Assembly: GCA_003024175.1 (NCBI GenBank)
Contig: MDYQ01000242.1
Location: forward strand, 1 to 39,523
Source of the DNA: Planoprotostelium fungivorum
Lineage: Eukaryota > Evosea > Variosea > Cavosteliida > Cavosteliaceae
Reading direction: 5' to 3'
Length of the DNA: 39,523 bases
Part shown: one piece after another, positions 1-10,801 of the stretch
Layout: every line of letters begins with the position of its first letter
Position numbering within the stretch: the first letter of the stretch is position 1
Position numbers and translations under genes: made by a program
Notes under the pieces: generated by a model
What the model was told of the DNA's origin: nothing
Database searches by the model: none
The model's input: the letters and a program-made list of their open reading frames with translations, nothing else

Positions 1-506
1 TCGATACAAAGTCTCTGGATGATGTTGAACAGTGCAAGATGATGTAGATTACGTAAGATGAATCGTGAAGCTGAGCACCTCCAACTGACGTAAGCCCCTG
101 ATGAAATGAAATCGTTCAATCCAAAGACGGGAATAGCAAAAATTAAGAGGTACTACGAGAGTGAGATCGTGATAGGACATGGATCGTTACCAAAAAGTTG
201 TTGATTGCGGCTTGGAATGCACCGCCTTCATCTTTCGACTGCAAGGTATCTGTCAACATCCTCTGAGCGTAACTGAAGGAGGTGAACCATTATATCGTAC
301 GAGATTACCTTAGATAGACAACCACACTCGACTGCGTAGTCCCTAGGATCAATAGACATGTCAAATGAAAATAGGCCTGTTTTGGCTGTTCTCGCTCAGC
401 TGACATCATCATCCATCGATGTCACTCTCACTCGTTCTCTGAAAAAGGGTTTGACTAAACTGAATAGTTTCTTGGCATTCTCGAAACCACTCTTCACCTG
501 TTGCAT
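1..506 (-). CDS. ABC transporter, SbmA/BacA-like (ABC_membrane_2) N-terminal part, truncated by window edge
   Basis: Four exons read on the minus strand: 506-432, 385-309, 272-191 and 152 to the edge, with introns of 36-46 nt. The spliced frame stays open for about 120 residues. It starts MQQVKSGF, then has a short 'LVKPFFRERPKQAYFHL' segment, a first hydrophobic stretch (about LTCLLILGTTQSSVVVYL), a 'TDTLQSKDEGGAFQAAINNF' loop, a second hydrophobic stretch and a WR motif (SWRCSASRF). This order (KPF/Y, helix 1, 'daLq..d...F', helix 2, 'WR..Lt') is that of the SbmA/BacA/YddA and plant ABCD2-like half-transporters. The last residues visible (RLCID) sit where the family has its DNPDQR motif. 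The ATPase domain lies outside the window. Substrate cannot be told. Start is the first ATG of the open frame. The gene diverges from ATP11, with starts 73 bp apart. Confidence 0.72.
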
Positions 507-578
507 CTTGTCGATGCGATGAAGTGATGTGATGTCGATTTTTTTTGATGTGATGTGACACCAAACAACAATCACGAG

Positions 579-1542
579 ATGGCAGCCGCATTCACCAGTC
601 GTCTGACTCACCATGCGTTCCTAAACCGTTCAATTCAGCTGAGCAAACCCGCCCTGATGAGTCGAAATGGTAGGTTCTGTCCCTCCATCCAATTCAATCG
701 ATCTGTGGTCCGACATCCTCTTTCTCGAGCTCTGTCCACTTTTTCACCGACAAAGAAGAGTCTGGGTTCGATGGCGAAGGTCGATTTGCTTCAATCGTTA
801 CCAGCCGATGAGGTAGACGATCATCTGATGTCATTCTCAATCTGTTCGACAGGTGAAGAAGGTGTGGATCACTCACCTCAGAGACAAAGACGCTCTCGGT
901 GCTGTAGTTCCATCAGAGACGTTCCAAAAGATCTCTTCTCGTTCAACAGAGAGGTGCAGACAAAAATCGCAAGTTCATCCTTGACACATCATACAGCCCC
1001 CTCTTTGTGGTTCCGATGCCATTCAACGGAGGCTTCCTCAGCATCTTACTACAGGCTGATGTGAAATACAATGACAACACAATCGCCATCCATTTCACTC
1101 GTCTGGAGATGTATCAGAAGGAAGGATCAGCCGCACAACCCATCTTGAACCTCTTCTTCTTCACTGATTTTCAAGGTGCAATTGAAACCAAAGTTTCCAA
1201 GATGAAGAGATGGAGTCGACTGACGGAATTATAGCTGCTAAAGACATCGTCCTCATGAAGGGAGAATACGGTTTCACTTCGAGCGATCTCACACCGACGC
1301 AATGTCAACAGGTGATCCATCTCATTGGACCATCACTCTTTCTCTAACACTTGCATCAGTTGATACAGTTATGGCAAATGTTCGTTCTCAGCGATAAGAA
1401 TTACGAGCTGATGAGAAAATTTAACCATGAACCCAGCACCTTCAAGTTTGATGATGTCTTAGACGTCGTCCGAAACTTCTCATCAGAAGGAGATGGGGGA
1501 CTGCCGAACATCACCCTTGACCAGCGAGACATAAAGTCATAG
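579..1542 (+). CDS. ATP11: ATP synthase F1 assembly factor 1 (ATP11/ATPAF1 family)
   Basis: Five exons: 579-812, 853-953, 997-1175, 1235-1311 and 1360-1542. All joins keep the frame. The first about 60 residues are rich in Arg, Ser and His with almost no acid (MAAAFTSRLTHHAFL...), as expected of a mitochondrial presequence. Then comes the ATP11 core: 'DKDALGAVVPSETF', 'SPLFVVPMPFNGGF', 'HFTRLEMYQKEGSAAQPILN', 'IVLMKGEYGF' and 'YELMRKFNHEPSTFKFDD'. Family members bind free F1 beta subunits in the mitochondrial matrix and prevent aggregation before alpha/beta assembly; that role is known from yeast and human, not shown here. Length (about 255 residues) is close to the usual mature protein. It converges on MCMBP, leaving about 284 bp between stops. 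Confidence 0.9.
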
Positions 1543-1826
1543 AATCATATCTTACTTCTCTACATCTCAACCATACATCATCATCTCGCACGCATGCCAA
1601 TCACTTGAAGAAGATGAACCATGTGTTGACAAGAGACTGCACGACTTGGTCTCTATGTTGTCCACTCTATGATAGACGTTCATCTGAAATGCATCAGACT
1701 TGGGATGTCTATTTCTATTGCGATCAGGAGAACGAGTGCACGACAAGAGGTAGCGAGTGAGAAGAGTGAACCACTCTTTATGTGCTAAAATAGATAGAAC
1801 ACTGATCGAACGAACGTTTCATTGAT

Positions 1827-4524
1827 TCAAGAGCGAGCGACCCTCTTCTTCTCAACGTCTAAGGTGTAATTCCACCTCTCTTCACTCAGCTGTGACTCTC
1901 CGAAGCTCTTACACTGTAATCTGTTCTTCATCAGCTACCATCGTCTTTATCTGCATGATGCTGATGATCGGCTAGATGGTGATGTAGATGATGATGATCG
2001 TGCACCTTGCTAGTGTCAACCAGAGGTGAAGTGTGTCTTGTCGTACTTCGCTGTCCGTCTTCCTCGCGTGAACGAAAGTGTTCTGCATCACCTGTTCCCA
2101 TCAGTTCCCACACATTCTCCACGGATGCTCCACGGATTCTCCACTCACCGCACTCGTGGCTTCATCGATGTCCATGTTTAGATAACGACAGTGTGCGATG
2201 TATCTGTCAGTGAGTGAGAATTAGAAGAGAATGTGATGACACCTTCTCATCATGTGCAGCTGATCGGGGGTGGGGGAGACAGTTGGGGTTTCTTCTTCTC
2301 GAACGGAAACGCTGATCATGGCCTGGTGATCATTTGAGGAGGTGATTGAAGATATCGCTGATGAAGGAGGTTGATTGGAAGATGATCATGATGGATGGGA
2401 TGATGATGGATGATGTGATGATGACACATGATGAGTGATGTGATGTAGTGTGATGTCCATGACGATGTCCATGTGATGTCATCATCCACGATCTCACCTT
2501 GATGAGAGAATTACCGTGAGACAGAGTGATGGCCGGAACATCCACCGGAAACGGAATCCTCTGATACTGAAAGTCGTATTCCACCCTCTGCCACGTCATC
2601 ATATTCCCCAGAGCCGTTACATTGGATGTTCCGTGTGCAGTCAGCTGTCCCGCCCGCAACTTGCCTTCATCGATGACCATGATCGTGCCCTCTGATACCT
2701 CCACCGTGTCACTTGATCGTTGTAGATGAGACATTTCGATCACCTGCAGGACGCCAGCGTGCAATCGATTCGTGTCGATGTCTTTCTTTGGAACGAACGT
2801 CGTCTCGTTTAAGTGTTCGACCGTTAAATTCAAGAGGACGTCGCGTGTTACGATCTGAACGGGTGAGTTGAAATGAATGGGAAGGCTTAGTGTCATTCAC
2901 TTGTGAAATGACGTGGGAGAGTGGGGCTGCAGTGAATGTGGACTGTGGTGCGTACTTTACATTCAGTGAGAGACTGCCCAAAGGTAATGCCTCGGCTCGG
3001 TGGTGACTGGGATGATGTCATGACGATTTGTCGCGATATCGTGACGAGTTGTAGTGCGACTCACATCTTCGATAAGAGGTTGAGGAGGACGTATTCGGCA
3101 GCCAATTTGTCTCCGTGTAAGGTGCTGGCCAGCCAATCGATGATGAGTCGTCTGGTCTCTCTCACTTGTTCCACTTCCATCTGTGCGTTCGAGCCTGTAT
3201 TCTTGAGAAATGGAATGATTCAGAGAAGTTTCCGTGAAAAATGGGAGAAATTTGAGTGTAGAATGAGAGAATATTCCGAGAAAAATGGAAGAATATTCCG
3301 AGACTTTTCACGGAAAAAAGAGATGAAGAAGGATAACAGAGGCGAGCAAAATGTGAAAGAGATTCACCTTCGACCAATCTACGATCATCCACTCTCCTGT
3401 ACTGTATGCATTCTAACCTGGGCATGGCACTCTGACCCGGTATGACCGTCTCGAAATCGTCGACATCCATTTGACTGTCTACGTTAACGTTTCCATAGTC
3501 GACATTCTTTCGCTCACGCCTCTTCCTGGGGTCCAGAATAGTGGAGGATTCCAACGAACTCGAAGGTGTGATTCAACTTGAAGGAATCTGAACTCGCATC
3601 GTATACGCGAACCAAGCAGGGAGGGCTGAGGCTGGCCTTTCCCTTCTGTATGGGATAGACGCTGGGATCAGAATTTCCCGCCAAAATGTTCTCGGAATGT
3701 TCTTGGACCTTCTAGGATCAGCCCTCTCGTGTCGATGATGAAGATGATGATCACCCTCGGACGTTGGAGATCGATGGAATCTTCCATGTCGGAGGGCTCT
3801 TCGGGTGCTCTCCTCTTGTTTCCTCTGGACTCCATCACATCGGACGATGGGATGGATGACGATGAGACGGATGACGTCGTGATCGGCGTCGGGGGTGTGA
3901 CGTTCTCGTCCGCCCACGAGTTGAGACCTGGAGGTGACACGCACAGACTGTAATGTGTGAATGATTGATGGGATGGAGTGGTACGCACAGGGGATATCTC
4001 TCTCCAAATTTCTGGCTTGTTTCGTCCAATTCGTAATCATCCTGTAGATGGTTGATTGAGACGATGGAATAAATGGCTCACCTGTACGTCTAATCCATCT
4101 CGATATTTCGAAGTGCATAAACACTGTTATCCATGTCAATGATTGCATTCATCATGTTCGTTTTACTTTGTGTCCTTGATCATTGGAGGCATATACACTC
4201 TCCAAGAAGAATTCAGGATCGAATGTGTCTTGAATCATCGCACGGACTCGAACTAGAGAGCCATTAGAGAGTTTACCCGAGCTCGCTTGACTTAAGAGGG
4301 GAATCTATCATCATCTTCAGGCCTCTGAGAAGACGATGATGTCGCCTCACTTGCGTCCAATTGTCTCCGAACGCTTCTTCAAATGATTTCTTCACGTTCC
4401 AAGGATCATCTGCAGACGATATCGTAGAAGACGAGTGGGACTTTTCGAACAATTTTTGTGTGATTTGTAATGGTTGGTTGATCCATTCGTTCGTCAACTC
4501 CATAACCATCGTGGATCTTTGCAA
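1827..4524 (-). CDS. MCMBP: Mini-chromosome maintenance complex-binding protein (MCMBP/ETG1)
   Basis: Minus-strand gene of about ten exons. From the N-terminus it has 'WINQPLQITQKLFE', 'NGSLVRVRAMIQDTFDPEFF', 'SKYRDGLDVQ' and an acidic, Ser-rich linker with a KKRRAPEE-like basic patch (about 3770-3930). The middle has 'CLVRVYDASSDSFKLNHTFEFVG' and 'RRLIIDWLASTLHGDKLAAE'. The C-terminal half has 'LHAGVLQVIEMSHL', 'NVTALGNMMTWQRVEYDFQY', 'YIAHCRYLNMDIDEATSA' and 'LSEERWNYTLDVEKKRVARS' before the stop at 1827-1829. This order is MCMBP throughout. The family binds MCM3-7 in place of MCM2 and helps unload the helicase from chromatin late in S phase. Alternative in-frame starts are 4509 and 4503. 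Around 3541-3549 the conserved frame shifts by one base (see findings). Long ATG-rich and foldback introns lie at about 2230-2500 and 3195-3368. Confidence 0.88.
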
Positions 4525-4527
4525 TAA

Positions 4528-4568
4528 TCACGTTCGCGCGGGATGTTCGCGCGGGAAAGGTCACGTGA
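4528..4568 (-). promoter_or_regulatory. Candidate E2F sites and E-box upstream of MCMBP
   Basis: The 12-mer GTTCGCGCGGGA occurs twice in direct repeat (4532-4543 and 4545-4556). Read on the minus strand the second copy gives TTTCCCGCGCGAAC, a match to the E2F/DP consensus TTTSSCGC. The first copy gives TCCCGCGCGAAC. A perfect E-box, CACGTG, lies at 4562-4567. The group sits within about 45 bp upstream of the first ATG of MCMBP, a gene whose plant ortholog was named E2F TARGET GENE 1. The sites are seen; their use is inferred. Confidence 0.55.
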
Positions 4569-5178
4569 TTAAACCTGAAACTGCACATCAACACATTGAA
4601 CACGATGCAAAGGATATCAGCTTTCTCGGGCATGAGCACGACCTTTGATGCTTTGACTATGCTGCTTCATTATTGAGCTTGAAAACGATGATCACGGGTA
4701 GAAATAGACTGAACCAAAATCATCCGGTCGCTAAAATGATCTACAGGCTTCAGCATAAACGCTGAACTGCTGAATCCAGTCACCTGCCGCTCGCACACCA
4801 GGTACACTTCTGCCAGTCTGCCGCGATGCCGTGGCTGAGTGAACGGATGAAATTGTCAGCTCATTCGTCTCCTCTGTTGGTGGTCACTATTAATACACAG
4901 AGTGCTCCACTTAACATAAAAACGATGGGAATCCTGTTTTATTGTCAGGCGGGATCAAAAAATTATTCTCAAGTTACAAGATCGTTTATGCTTAGCATCC
5001 TCACGCTAAGTTACCGCATCTTAACAAAAAGGTCACCTTTCCTGACGGTTAAATACTCCGGGGCAGACATGAACCAACAAAATGACAAAACAGGATGCCA
5101 AGGCGGACATGTTCCCTAGGCAGACAAGTGAGTTGACAAGACAAGAGCTTCTCAGACGCAACAGAATAAACGCACAGC
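4569..5178. other. Intergenic region between MCMBP and the LRR receptor kinase
   Basis: No convincing coding exon. An open frame runs across 4826-5119 but has no recognisable motif. A perfect 6-bp stem with 8-nt loop (CTTAGC...GCTAAG) lies at 4991-5010 and a TTCAGC/GCTGAA dyad near 4745-4775. AT-rich runs (for example near 4965 and 5023) and the position suggest this is the upstream region and 5' leader of the receptor gene. I see no tRNA or other RNA gene. Confidence 0.4.
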
Positions 5179-8100
5179 ATGAACTCTCGGTGGCTACTGG
5201 TCCTCCTCTTCGTCTATCTCGGCGCAGCGCAGACAGATCCTGCTGTACTCAGCGCTTATCAGTCCTTCTATAATTCCACAAGAGGTGAAGTTCTCTGTCA
5301 TCTTCACCGTGCTGTCTCTAACGTCGGATGTGCAGGATCTCATTGGTTGAATCACACTGGGTGGGACAACGACAATAATGTGTGCAACTTCTTTGGTGTT
5401 ACATGTTCTCCGGCAGGAGTCGTCGCGGTGAGAGACGAGCATGCCTCTATAACCCCTGAAGACTTGTAGATATCTCTGTCAGGAAACAATTTAACGGGCT
5501 TCATAGATCCGACATGGTTCGCGGCCATCGCCAATGTGTCAGCTCTAGACCTCTCTTTGAACCAGTTGCAAGGGTCTCTACCGACGGAGATCAATCAGCT
5601 GACATCTCTCAAGTGAGCTACATGATATGCCGTCGGCTGATAGACGACACAGGTCGTTGGACATCTCAGACAACCGATTCCAGAGTATCTGTAATATATC
5701 TTCTCTTCGCCTGTCATCGCTCGATGTGGCTAACAATGCCTTCTATAATGCAACCTTCGACTCCGTAGCTCCTCTGCTTCCCTCTTCCCTCTTCAGTCTC
5801 AACATCTCATTCTGTCATTTGACGGGACAGATGGACGCATTGAGCTCACTGAAGAATCTGAGGTGAGACACACATCTTCATCTTCTCGTTCCTTTGAAGA
5901 CATGCCAACATTACAATCAGAAAATTGGACGCTTCGAACAATTACGCCACTGCATTCTTCTCGGATGCATCCTCACTCTCCTTTCTCGCCTTCTTAAACT
6001 TCTCTCGCAATGCAGCGCCTGGAAATCTTACCGCCCTCTCTTTCAACATGTGAACATCTTACATCACGATGTCGTATCACGTCCAAGTGATACTCATGAA
6101 CGTCGCAGATATCTTCAAGTCATCGATCTGGGAGGCAACAGGATTGTCGGCAACCTCCACTATCTAGAACGTCTGGTGTCCATCCAGTTCATCCGTTGCA
6201 GCAGTAATCTCATCGACGGCATCATCCCCAACTTTGTTGGAAATCTACAGAACCTCACCGTCTTTGACATGGCTTCGAATCAACTGTCTGGTCCTCTGCC
6301 TGATAACATCGCCATCCATCAGAAGGTGAACGTCCACACCTCGATACCCTCTCGAAGCAATTTTTTCTCACGCTCGGTTACAGTTACAAGTGTTGGTCTT
6401 GCCATTCAATCTGTTGGGAGGACCTCTACCTTATTATTGGAATGCATCTTCTCTTCTGATATTGAGTCTGGGCACTTGTCAATTTAACGGGACGATTCCA
6501 CCCTCCATGTTTCAACTGAAGAGCATGATTGTCTTTGTAACGGGAGCCAATCGATTGACGGGAGAGCTACCATCTGATCTCTCTTCTCTCTCTTCTCTAC
6601 AGGTGAATATCTCATCTCATAGTTTATTCGAATTTAAATGGATTTATACACATCCATTGATATACATACATTTGAGACATGAAAGAAGAATTGAAACTAA
6701 CGAAATCAGGAGTTTTACGTGTCAAGTAACTTCCACACTGGACCTCTACCTCAAATCTGGCCACCCCGAACGAGGATCGTAGAGATAGATTACAACTCCT
6801 TCTCCGGTGACCTTCTATCTCCTCTCTCTCCTCACACCATCACAGGTTCCATTCCTGATTCCATGTGCAACCTCTTCATCTTATCCTCTATCATCGCCAC
6901 ATCAAATAACTTGTCTTCCAATTTACCTCAATGTATGGGAAGACTTCAGAGATTGACTTCGCTCAAATTGGGGTTCAATTCTTTCTCTGGAAACGTTCAT
7001 TCGCTGGCCAACTTGAGCAGCTTGACCACTCTGACTCTCACGAACAACAATTTCACGGGAGATCTATCCACCGTATTCAGCCTCCCCTCACTGCAGGTGA
7101 CCCACCTCTTAAGGATGTCGCTGTTCATCTCACGTTCTATCGTAGGTCGTCGATCTGTCTTCGAATGGGTTCAGTGGTGTCATACCTTCCACCGTGGAGA
7201 AACTGAAAGGCCTGACGCAACTCAATTTGAACGACAACAAATTGACCGGAAGAATTCCAACGGCCCAATTGGGATCGATCCCCCTACAGAAATTGATCCT
7301 GTCCAACAATGAGCTGACGGGTGACATGTGACATGTGACTAGTGACGTCTGACGTTCACAGGCTACGTACCTTGTTTTGGATCCAGCCTGGCTTATCTCG
7401 ATGTGTCACACAATGATCTGACCTCCATGGATGTTCGATGTTACGAGAGCAATTATCAGTTGACTTATCTCGATATCTCTTACAACAGGATATCTTCTAC
7501 CATGCCATTTGGGTCGGCAACGAAGAAACTTCAGGTGAAAATTCTTGGAGAGGAAGATTTTGACTCGTTGTAGACGCTCAAGATCAGTAACAATCTCATC
7601 TACGGATGGCTGGTGACGGGAGCGAACTTCAGAGATTATCTATTGGGATTAGAATATCTCGATGTGAGTTGGAGTTTGTGGATGGAATTGATGGATGGAA
7701 GGTGTCGAACAACCTGTTGAGTGGAAGTGTTTCATTCGGTCTGTCTCAGTGCAAAGAACTGACTTACGTCAACCTCAGCCGGAACTCATTCTCAGGTGAG
7801 AAAGTTGGCGCGTTGTAGATTGAATAGGTCAGGATATTTTCCGTCCATCATCACGCCTCAACTGACGTCGATCGACGTGTCTTACAATCTCCTGGGTGAT
7901 TTATTCTATTTTAAAGTTTTTTCTCATTCGTACAGAGGGAAGCCTACCGGAGATGTGGTCGAGCAATCTACAACAGATCAGCGTCAAGGGAAACCGTTTA
8001 GATGGCACTATACCCAGTAATTTGTGTTCTCTCACTTCTCTCAATCTACTGGACCTCTCAGACAACTCGTTCACCGACCAAGTGAGGACGATGCTGTCGA

Positions 8101-10765
8101 TCCAAACTGAACAAATCGATGTAGATACCAGCCGACATCGCCTACGCATTCTCTCTCTCGTACTTGGACTTGTCGAACAATCGACTCAATGGTCGCATCA
8201 CAGCTCTGTCTGGCCTCACTAATTTGAACCACATTGATTTGGGGTGAATTCGATCGAATCGAACACTTCTCACTCGAAACAGTTCGAACCAATTCGAAGG
8301 ACAAGTTCCACCGCTACGCAGTAATCCACAGATGATCGACGTCAGTAACAATCGATTAAGTGGATCCATCACTTTCATCAACAGCCTCGATGCATTGAGA
8401 GTCTTAGACTTACACAACAATTCGTTCAGTGGCAGCGTCAGCTTGCTGTCGAAAAATGCAAAGTTGATCTCGCTGGACTTGTCACACAATTTGTTCAACG
8501 GATCGCTGGATGTAGGACTTTCGAGTCAGATCGTTCACGTCAACGTCAGTCACAACAATATGACGGGATCGATTTCCATCGGGTCGACGTCACTTCAAAC
8601 GATCGATGCCAGTTATAACAGGTGAGGAACATGACTGATCATCATCACGATCATCATCACGATCATCATCACATACATCTCACACACTTAGTTTCACCAT
8701 CGTCGATTCTCTCGATGTCTATCCAACCACCACCACCTGTGATCTCTCCACGAACAACCACATCGAATGTCCCTTGCCTTGGTCCGTCTTATCTCGATGC
8801 AACGTCCCCCGCTGCATCGTCAGCAACTCTACCACTGCCACCGTCGTCTTTCACATGGAAGGACAAGTGTCATCTTTCGACCGCATCAAATTCCTCGCAT
8901 CAATCGCCGCCATCACGAACAGCAGCTCGAATCGATTTCGCATCGACGATGTGAAGAGCGGCAGCGTCATCGCTCAAGTGTCGATTTCACCTCCATCAAG
9001 CGATGCCATCAACGAGGGATCTCCCATGCGAGTGGCGCAGCAGCTCACGACCCTGAGTCAGACGTCACGTGACGTATTCTCCACGGAAGGTATCGATCTC
9101 ATCGATGATATCACCGCCCCGGCCCCCCAATCGAGCAACAGCGATGGAAAGATATCATCAGGTGCCATCATTGGCATTGCCGTGGGCTGTACTGTCCTCC
9201 TTGTATTGGTCATCGTCATCAGTGCCATCATCATCCAGCAGAGGAACAAGACGAGATTGCATCGAAACAGTCTCATCGCGATCGATCTATCGCAGATCAA
9301 TTTGGGTGCGGCAAAGAAGAGCATTGTAGATCACACGGAGCTGAAGGACTTGAACATGATTGGTTCCGGAGCTTTCGGTGTCGTGTTCAAGGCAAAGTGG
9401 AGAGATATTTCCGTGGCAGTGAAGCAGGTGAGAAGAAAAAGTGGACGGAGGGTGATGGAGACAGATCAAAGCGGAGTACATCACAGAAGAACAGTTGAAA
9501 GCTTTCTTGAGCGAAGTGGCCATACTGCAGGGCTTACGATCACACCCGGTGAGTTTCATCGATATGTCCGAAAATCATATTTTATTTCGTTTTCAAGTTT
9601 TTGACTCGCCACAGAACGTCGTCCTCTTCATGGGTGTGTAGAAATATGCGACGTGTCGTCTTAGCGTGACACGCGATTGACATGCGACAGGTGTTACCTT
9701 TCCACCTCAACCTCTGAGTATGATCACTGAATTTTGCGGCGGCGGCAGTCTCTTCGATTACCTGAGAAAAAACCAAGTCAACTGGGAAACGAAGCTTAAA
9801 TTCATCCAAGGCATCGGTGAGGATTAAAATACGATATATCCTATTTTTATTCTTTAATTTTCGTATTCGATAGACAGAAATCGATGTGAAATTGACGGAG
9901 AGTACAGCTGTGGGAATGCTCCATCTTCACATGGAGAAGGTGATCCACAGAGATCTCGCCGTTAGGAACATCCTCCTCACCGAACATCTGGTGCCCAAGG
10001 TAGCCGATTTCGGTATGAGCAGGTGAATGATCGTGCATCACGATCACATTCGATTGACCGAACGACAGGGAGCAGCAGACGGAAGATGCAGGCACCACAC
10101 AGGTCAGTCTTCTTCATCATGATCTCATCATGATCTCATCATGATCTCATCATGATCTCATCATGATCTCATCATGATCTCATCATGATCTCATCATGAT
10201 CTCATCATGATCTCATCAACTGACTCGAAATAGAGTTTGGTCGGACCACTCAAATGGATGTCTCCCGAAGCCATACAGAAATCAGAGTACTCCACCAAAT
10301 CAGACGTCTTCAGTTTCGCCGTCACAGTGTGGGAGATCATCACAGGTGCACCTCCCCCGATCATCATCACGTCACATTTTAAAGACATCAACAGTTCAAG
10401 ACCCCTGGCCTGGGATGAGTGGAGTCGATGCCGCTATCGCTGTGACGCTGGGAGATCGAATGCCCATTCCTGAAGGAGTCGAGCCAGGCATGGCCGATCT
10501 CATCGAACGTGAGCTCGTCGCATGATCCATCACGTGCGGTTGACACGTGTGGACAGAATGTTGGCAAGCAGAACCAGACAGGAGGCCCAACTTTAAGAAC
10601 ATCGCACAGATGCTGTCATGCAACACCGAAAAGGAGGCGGCGTCAGATGAAGTTCAAGTCTTTCAGAGAAGCACGAGCGATGAGAGCGACATATCACAAG
10701 CAGCACCAGAGTACGAGCCTCTATCTCAAAATACCAACTACACCACACCTTTGGGACAAGTGTAA
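5179..10765 (+). CDS. Leucine-rich-repeat receptor kinase with tyrosine-kinase-like catalytic loop (TKL group)
   Basis: Large gene with many short introns. Exon 1 encodes a signal peptide ([19 protein letters not shown]) and a Cys-containing LRR cap ([12 protein letters not shown], 'WNHTGWDN...CNFFGVTC'). From 5470 to about 8625 come many plant-type LRRs, such as '[14 protein letters not shown]', '[16 protein letters not shown]' and '[13 protein letters not shown]'. A membrane-proximal domain (about 8690-9110) precedes a single TM helix at about 9160-9235 ([22 protein letters not shown]). The kinase follows: glycine loop [14 protein letters not shown] lysine, '[10 protein letters not shown]', HRDLAVRN (near 9945), DFGMSR and [16 protein letters not shown] and KWMSPEA resemble tyrosine kinases, whereas NVVLFMG resembles Raf/TKL kinases. 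All catalytic residues are present, so it is probably active. Ligand unknown. The tail is acidic with several Tyr. Start chosen for the signal peptide. Confidence 0.88.
10116..10214 (+). repeat. 11-bp tandem repeat, 9 copies, inside a kinase-domain intron
   Basis: Nine uninterrupted copies of ATCATGATCTC, starting at 10116 and stepping by 11 to 10214, with a partial tenth. The array fills most of the intron between the codons for 'TTQ' and '[11 protein letters not shown]' (about 10101-10233), making it roughly three times the length of its neighbours. The copies are identical, so the array is young or homogenised. Each unit holds the palindrome ATCATGAT. Confidence 0.95.
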
Positions 10766-10801
10766 ACCCAGAATAAAACATGATGAACGACATTTATAGT
10801 T

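Noticed and set aside
2330-2500. Histidine/isoleucine-rich C-terminal extension in the MCMBP frame (HGHRHGHHTTSHH...)
   Set aside because: It is translation of an ATG/CAT-repeat intron. A GTGAGA donor ends the conserved exon and the conserved frame resumes near 2195 (YIAHCRYLNMD).
4826-5119. 97-codon open frame upstream of the receptor
   Set aside because: No domain, unusual composition, no splice link to a neighbour; more likely promoter or leader sequence.
8622-8954. Frame beginning [17 protein letters not shown], a possible metal-binding protein
   Set aside because: The His run is a CATCAC-repeat intron (GTGAGG...CTTAG) of the LRR receptor; the receptor frame continues on both sides.
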